Below, piece by piece: positions 6,977-9,871 of a DNA stretch of 9,871 nt. The notes beneath the pieces are model-generated. The model was not told where the DNA came from. It saw nothing but the letters and a program-made list of their open reading frames with translations, and ran no database searches. This DNA comes from Clostridiales bacterium (GTDB lineage Bacteria > Bacillota > Sulfobacillia > UBA995 > UBA9673), in assembly GCA_003541445.1 (NCBI GenBank), contig DPMO01000017.1, forward strand, positions 1 to 9,871, read 5' to 3'. How positions within the stretch are numbered: the stretch's first letter is position 1; each line of letters begins with the position of its first letter. Made by a program: the position numbers and the translations under genes.

Positions 6977-8254
6977 ATGTCCGAACAGAAGCCTGTTGTG
7001 GTGAGCCGCGCGGCCGCCCGGCGGTTCCTCATCCGCCGCACGGGTCTCGGGCGTCTCCCGGGGGAGGGGCCCCGCTGGCCGGGTCCTGACCACACCGTCG
7101 ACGCGGTGAGGACTCTCGAGTACGTCCAGGTCGACCCGATGCAGGTCCTGGCACGCAACCACGACCTCGTCCTGGGGGCCCGCGTCCGGGACTACCGGCC
7201 GGAGATCCTGGACTCACTCCTCTACCGAGAGAGGCGGCTCGTGGAGGTCGTGGCCCGGAACCGCTACATCGTCCCGGTCGAGGACTACCCTCTCTTCAGG
7301 GTGCGCTTCGCGGAGATAGAGAGGTCGGAGAGGCCGAAGCTGGCTCACCTCGAGCCGGTCATGGAGAGGGTGCTCCGGCGCATCGAAAGGGAGGGGCCCC
7401 TGTCCTCGCTGGACTTCGAGGATGAGGAGACCCTTTCCGGCTGGTGGGACCTTGACGGCCAGGCCCGGACACGGGTGGTGAGGCAGGCCCTCGAATGGCT
7501 CTGGCACTTCGGGCGCCTGGCCGTCAGTCGGCGCGAGAACGGTCGGCGCTATTTCGACCTCCCGGAGCGGCTGCTCGGACCCTCCGCCAAGCCAGCACCG
7601 TACGAGCCGGCCCGGGCCGGGGGCGCGGTCGGCCCCGAGGGTCCGGACGCCGAGGCGGCCGCCCGGGACGACCTGGCCAGGAAGTACTTCCGGGCCATGG
7701 GGCTGGCCGACCCCACGGACTGGTCGTTCGCCTGGTCGCGCTACAGGGCTCCCGAGAAGCGCGCCCTGGTCGAGAGGTTCGCCGCCGCGGGGGAAATCGT
7801 CGCGGTTTCTGTCGAGGGCGTCCGCAGGACCTACTACGTCCCTGCCGCCGAGGTGGACGACCTTCTGGCGTCCGGCGCCATCGAGTTCGAGCCCGAGGTG
7901 CGCTTCCTGCCGCCGCTGGACAACCTCATCTGGCTGAGGAGCCGCCTCATGGACCTCTTCGGGTTCGAGTACCGGTGGGAGGCCTATGTCCCGGCCGTGA
8001 AGCGGAAGTACGGACCATACACCTGCCCGATTCTCTGTGGAGATACGTTCGCGGGGCGGATGGACGCCCGCGTGGACCGGGAGACCGGGACTCTGGTCGT
8101 CAACGGGCTCTGGTGGGAGCGGGGCGACGAAGGAAGGGAGAGGACGTGCGTCCCGCCCGTGCCGCGCCGGCGGTTCCTGGACGCCCTCGACGAGTGGGCC
8201 CGCCTGAACGGGGCCGAGCGGGTGTCCGACCCCGCCGGCGTCCTCCGTACGTGA
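6977..8254 (+). CDS. YcaQ/AlkX-like DNA glycosylase (winged-helix HTH_42 family)
   Basis: A 425-residue member of the AlkZ/YcaQ family (winged-helix, COG3214). Characterised relatives are DNA glycosylases: Streptomyces AlkZ unhooks azinomycin crosslinks using a Q-x-Q motif, and E. coli YcaQ (AlkX) acts on nitrogen-mustard-type lesions with Q-x-D. Here EYVQVDPMQVLARNHDL (48-64) gives Gln51-Val-Asp53, i.e. the AlkX form. The conserved C-terminal part is also present: LPPLDNLIWLRSRL (311-324), then YVPAVKRKYGPY (337-348), then AGRMDARVDR (359-368). The segment that reads WAHEACFMP in E. coli YcaQ aligns with VARNRYIVP (92-100), so the His is Arg here. A Pro/Ala/Gly-rich linker fills about 201-229. 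The ATG at 6977 has GAAGGA 4 bases upstream, and a second purine run (GGGGAGG) a little earlier; the gap to the prenyltransferase stop is 20 bases, so the two are probably co-transcribed. Catalytic activity is inferred from the motif. Confidence 0.9.
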   Translation: MSEQKPVVVSRAAARRFLIRRTGLGRLPGEGPRWPGPDHTVDAVRTLEYVQVDPMQVLARNHDLVLGARVRDYRPEILDSLLYRERRLVEVVARNRYIVPVEDYPLFRVRFAEIERSERPKLAHLEPVMERVLRRIEREGPLSSLDFEDEETLSGWWDLDGQARTRVVRQALEWLWHFGRLAVSRRENGRRYFDLPERLLGPSAKPAPYEPARAGGAVGPEGPDAEAAARDDLARKYFRAMGLADPTDWSFAWSRYRAPEKRALVERFAAAGEIVAVSVEGVRRTYYVPAAEVDDLLASGAIEFEPEVRFLPPLDNLIWLRSRLMDLFGFEYRWEAYVPAVKRKYGPYTCPILCGDTFAGRMDARVDRETGTLVVNGLWWERGDEGRERTCVPPVPRRRFLDALDEWARLNGAERVSDPAGVLRT

Positions 8255-8291
8255 GGAGGCCGCGGGCAGGAACCGCGTGCCGCCTGGGAAG

Positions 8292-8341
8292 AAAAAAGGG
8301 GCCTCGAGCGGTGTCCCGCGCAGGCCCTCCCGCTCGAGGCC
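8292..8341 (-). terminator. Intrinsic terminator of the second acyl-CoA dehydrogenase gene
   Basis: GGCCTCGAGCGG (8300-8311) and CCGCTCGAGGCC (8330-8341) form a perfect 12-bp stem with an 18-base loop. Read leftward the stem is followed by CC and six T (complement of A at 8292-8297), a standard factor-independent terminator. No T-run follows on the plus strand, so it serves the leftward gene ending at 8393 and lies just past the convergent AlkX-like gene. Confidence 0.88.
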
Positions 8342-8348
8342 TGTCAAA

Positions 8349-8384
8349 CCCGGGCGGCCGGCGTCCTTGACCCGGTCGCCCGGG
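8349..8384 (-). terminator. Second, stop-proximal hairpin (tandem with terminator)
   Basis: CCCGGGCG (8349-8356) pairs perfectly with CGCCCGGG (8377-8384). Inside, a G-T wobble pair and CCGG/CCGG extend it to about 13 pairs with a 10-base loop (8362-8371). It begins 8 bases after the acyl-CoA dehydrogenase stop. Read leftward it is followed by only TTT, so on its own it is a weak terminator; it may act as a 3'-end stabiliser or a first terminator ahead of the stronger one. Confidence 0.6.
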
Positions 8385-8392
8385 AAGACCGG

Positions 8393-9658
8393 TCAGCCGC
8401 TACCGTAGACCTTCTCCTCCTCGAGGCCGGCGTTCTCCGCGTCGGCCTCGACGTCCCTGGGCCGCGTCCCCTCGGACCGTACGCGCGGGGACCAGTCGCC
8501 CTCCTTCTCCTTGAACCACTCGTGCTGGATGATGAGGTCCATGACCTCGTTCGTGCCCGTCCAGATCATGATGAGCCGCGTGTCACGGAGCAGGCGCTCG
8601 ATGGGATAGACGTTGGTGTAGCCGATGCCGCCCAGGACCTGCATGGCGTGGTTCACCACGGTCCAGGCCGTCTCGGTGCAGAACTTCTTGGCCTCTGACA
8701 CCAGTCGCCGGACGTAGCCCGGGTCCAGGCCCGCGTCGTCGGCGGCGGCCGCGCTCCAGAGAAGACTGCGGGCGGCGTCGATGAGGGTGAGGCTGTCGGC
8801 CAGCTTGAAGCTGACGGCCTGGAACTCCCTTATGGGGCGCCCGAACGCCTTCCGACGGGCCGCGTAGCGGGTGGCGATATCGAGGGCCGCCCTGGCCATG
8901 CCGAGCGCACCCGCCGCGCTCGTCAGCCGTTCGGGGACCATCATCCGGTAGAAGACCTCGGCCCCCCCGTTGAGCCGGCCGAGGAGGTTCTCGGCCGGGA
9001 CCCGCACGTCCCGGAAGACGAGGCGTCCGGTGCCCCCGCCCCGCGTGCCCATGAGACCGTAGACGTGGGCCACCTCGACCCCCGGCCCCCTGTCGACGAG
9101 GAAGGCGCTTATGCCCTCGTGGGGCGCGGCGTCCGGGTCGGTCCTGGCGTAGACCAGGAAGTAGTCGGCCCCTTCCGCCCCGACGACGAACCTCTTCTGG
9201 CCGCTCAGGACGAAGGTGTCGCCCTCACGGCGGGCCGTGGTCGTCGTGCCGAAGAAGTCTGAGCCGCCGCGGGGCTCGGTCAGGGCCTCCGCCGTCATCA
9301 GCTTGCCCTCGAGGGTGGGGCGGAGGTACCTCCTCTTCTGGTCGTCGGTCCCGAAGCGGTGGATGGCCTCACCGACGATGGAGGGGAGGGAGTAGAGGCA
9401 GCCGAGGGAGGTTCCGAGGACCCCGACCTCCTCGATGGCCAGGACCTCGGAGGTCCAGCCCAGCCCCCGACCACCGTGTTCCTTGGGAAAGCGGAGGCCG
9501 AGAAGGTTCCTAGCCGCCGCCTCCTCGACGTACTCCCTGGGGTAGCGGACCCTCTCCGCGTCCATGTCCAGGAGGAGCCGGCGCGGCACATCGCGGACGA
9601 AGGCGCGGGCCTCGTCCCGGACGACCCTCTGTTCGGGTGTGAGGAGATGGTCGTGCAC
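8393..9658 (-). CDS. Acyl-CoA dehydrogenase with 40-residue C-terminal extension
   Basis: A 421-residue FAD-dependent acyl-CoA dehydrogenase, about 40 residues longer than the usual 380. Domain marks include [11 protein letters not shown] (57-67), the FAD/substrate loop [11 protein letters not shown] (125-135), [13 protein letters not shown] (153-165), [14 protein letters not shown] (269-282) and [18 protein letters not shown] (342-359). As in the other copy, the medium-chain catalytic Glu position is replaced (Thr367 in WTGTNEV) and a Glu occurs at 243 in VPERL, the isovaleryl/long-chain position. The extra tail (about 382-421) is highly charged and ends in EEEKVYGSG; its role is unknown. 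The start codon is GTG at 9658, just after a purine-rich AGGGAAGGG. The upstream gene ends 27 bases before, suggesting an operon; two hairpins follow the stop. The substrate is not assignable. Confidence 0.94.
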   Translation of the reverse strand: MHDHLLTPEQRVVRDEARAFVRDVPRRLLLDMDAERVRYPREYVEEAAARNLLGLRFPKEHGGRGLGWTSEVLAIEEVGVLGTSLGCLYSLPSIVGEAIHRFGTDDQKRRYLRPTLEGKLMTAEALTEPRGGSDFFGTTTTARREGDTFVLSGQKRFVVGAEGADYFLVYARTDPDAAPHEGISAFLVDRGPGVEVAHVYGLMGTRGGGTGRLVFRDVRVPAENLLGRLNGGAEVFYRMMVPERLTSAAGALGMARAALDIATRYAARRKAFGRPIREFQAVSFKLADSLTLIDAARSLLWSAAAADDAGLDPGYVRRLVSEAKKFCTETAWTVVNHAMQVLGGIGYTNVYPIERLLRDTRLIMIWTGTNEVMDLIIQHEWFKEKEGDWSPRVRSEGTRPRDVEADAENAGLEEEKVYGSG

Positions 9659-9685
9659 GTCCCTTCCCTCGCTCTCCCTTCCGGC

Positions 9686-9871
9686 TCATTCCGTATCGTC
9701 GAGGGGGAGGTCGAGCTCCTCGGCGGTCGCCTTGCCTTCGAGGAACCTCATGAGCCGGTCGCGGTAGTCCAGGAGTTCCTGGCGATGGACCTGGAGTTCC
9801 CGGATCATCTCGTCTATCTCCTCTATGCGCTTGGCTCCTATCTCCAGGGTGCGGCGTATCTGCTCCTTGCG
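9686..9871 (-). CDS. C-terminal fragment of an unidentified protein with a coiled coil
   Basis: The minus strand is open from the window edge to a TGA at 9688-9686, giving the last 61 residues of a protein. The sequence is alpha-helical and heptad-like, with RKEQIRRTLEIGAKRIEEID then EMIRELQVHRQELLDYRDRL, then an acidic tail ending LDLPLDDTE. It contains the usual mix of Ile/Leu spacing and charged residues of a dimerising coiled coil. Gene order (immediately upstream of an acyl-CoA dehydrogenase, 27-base gap) and helix character would fit the C-terminal dimerisation helix of a MerR-type regulator, which often sits beside such genes, but no DNA-binding domain lies inside the window, so the family is not established. 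It is probably co-transcribed with the acyl-CoA dehydrogenase. Confidence 0.7.
   Translation of the reverse strand, partial: RKEQIRRTLEIGAKRIEEIDEMIRELQVHRQELLDYRDRLMRFLEGKATAEELDLPLDDTE

Noticed and set aside
7214..8347. Minus-strand open frame of 377 codons opposite the AlkX-like gene
   Set aside because: The opposite strand carries a well-conserved family protein; this frame is Pro/Gly/Arg-rich, and its 3' end overlaps the terminator region.

Overview
The window is a compact, very GC-rich stretch of bacterial chromosome with strong GGAGG-type ribosome binding sites and little intergenic space. Gene content suggests an anaerobic or facultative, probably thermophilic or soil high-GC Bacillota-like bacterium: several acyl-CoA dehydrogenases, an ABC-2 exporter of a type common in Gram-positives, and a CtaB-like prenyltransferase without oxidase genes nearby. 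This assignment is a guess from gene style. No rRNA, tRNA, CRISPR array, insertion sequence or phage gene was seen.

Layout. Bases 1-1091 (+) hold the C-terminal part of a CPC-type heavy-metal P1B ATPase cut by the window edge. It converges on, and overlaps by 4 bases, an acyl-CoA dehydrogenase (1088-2230, -). Upstream of that gene on the same strand is a DUF429 protein (2280-3068, -), which appears to start at a CTG codon behind a near-perfect Shine-Dalgarno sequence. A GC-rich divergent region of about 300 bases (3069-3373) separates it from a rightward cluster of four genes: ABC ATPase (3374-4126), a 12-helix ABC-2 type permease starting on the ATPase stop codon (4126-5874), a CtaB/CyoE-type UbiA prenyltransferase (5967-6956), and a YcaQ/AlkX-type DNA glycosylase with a Q-V-D catalytic motif (6977-8254). 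This cluster converges on a second, leftward acyl-CoA dehydrogenase (8393-9658, -), which is followed by two tandem hairpins, the distal one with a run of six T. At the right edge is the C-terminus of another leftward gene (9686-9871), ending in a predicted coiled coil.

How the genes may work together. The two acyl-CoA dehydrogenases appear to be of the isovaleryl-CoA/long-chain type, with the catalytic Glu in the ERL segment; they presumably serve fatty-acid or branched-chain acyl-CoA oxidation. The rightward cluster pairs an exporter with an enzyme family known for excising crosslinked or alkylated bases, so it may be a genotoxin export-and-repair unit, although simple co-location is equally possible. 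I found no clearly new multi-gene system. The best leads are this exporter/prenyltransferase/AlkX-like cluster and the CTG start of the DUF429 gene.
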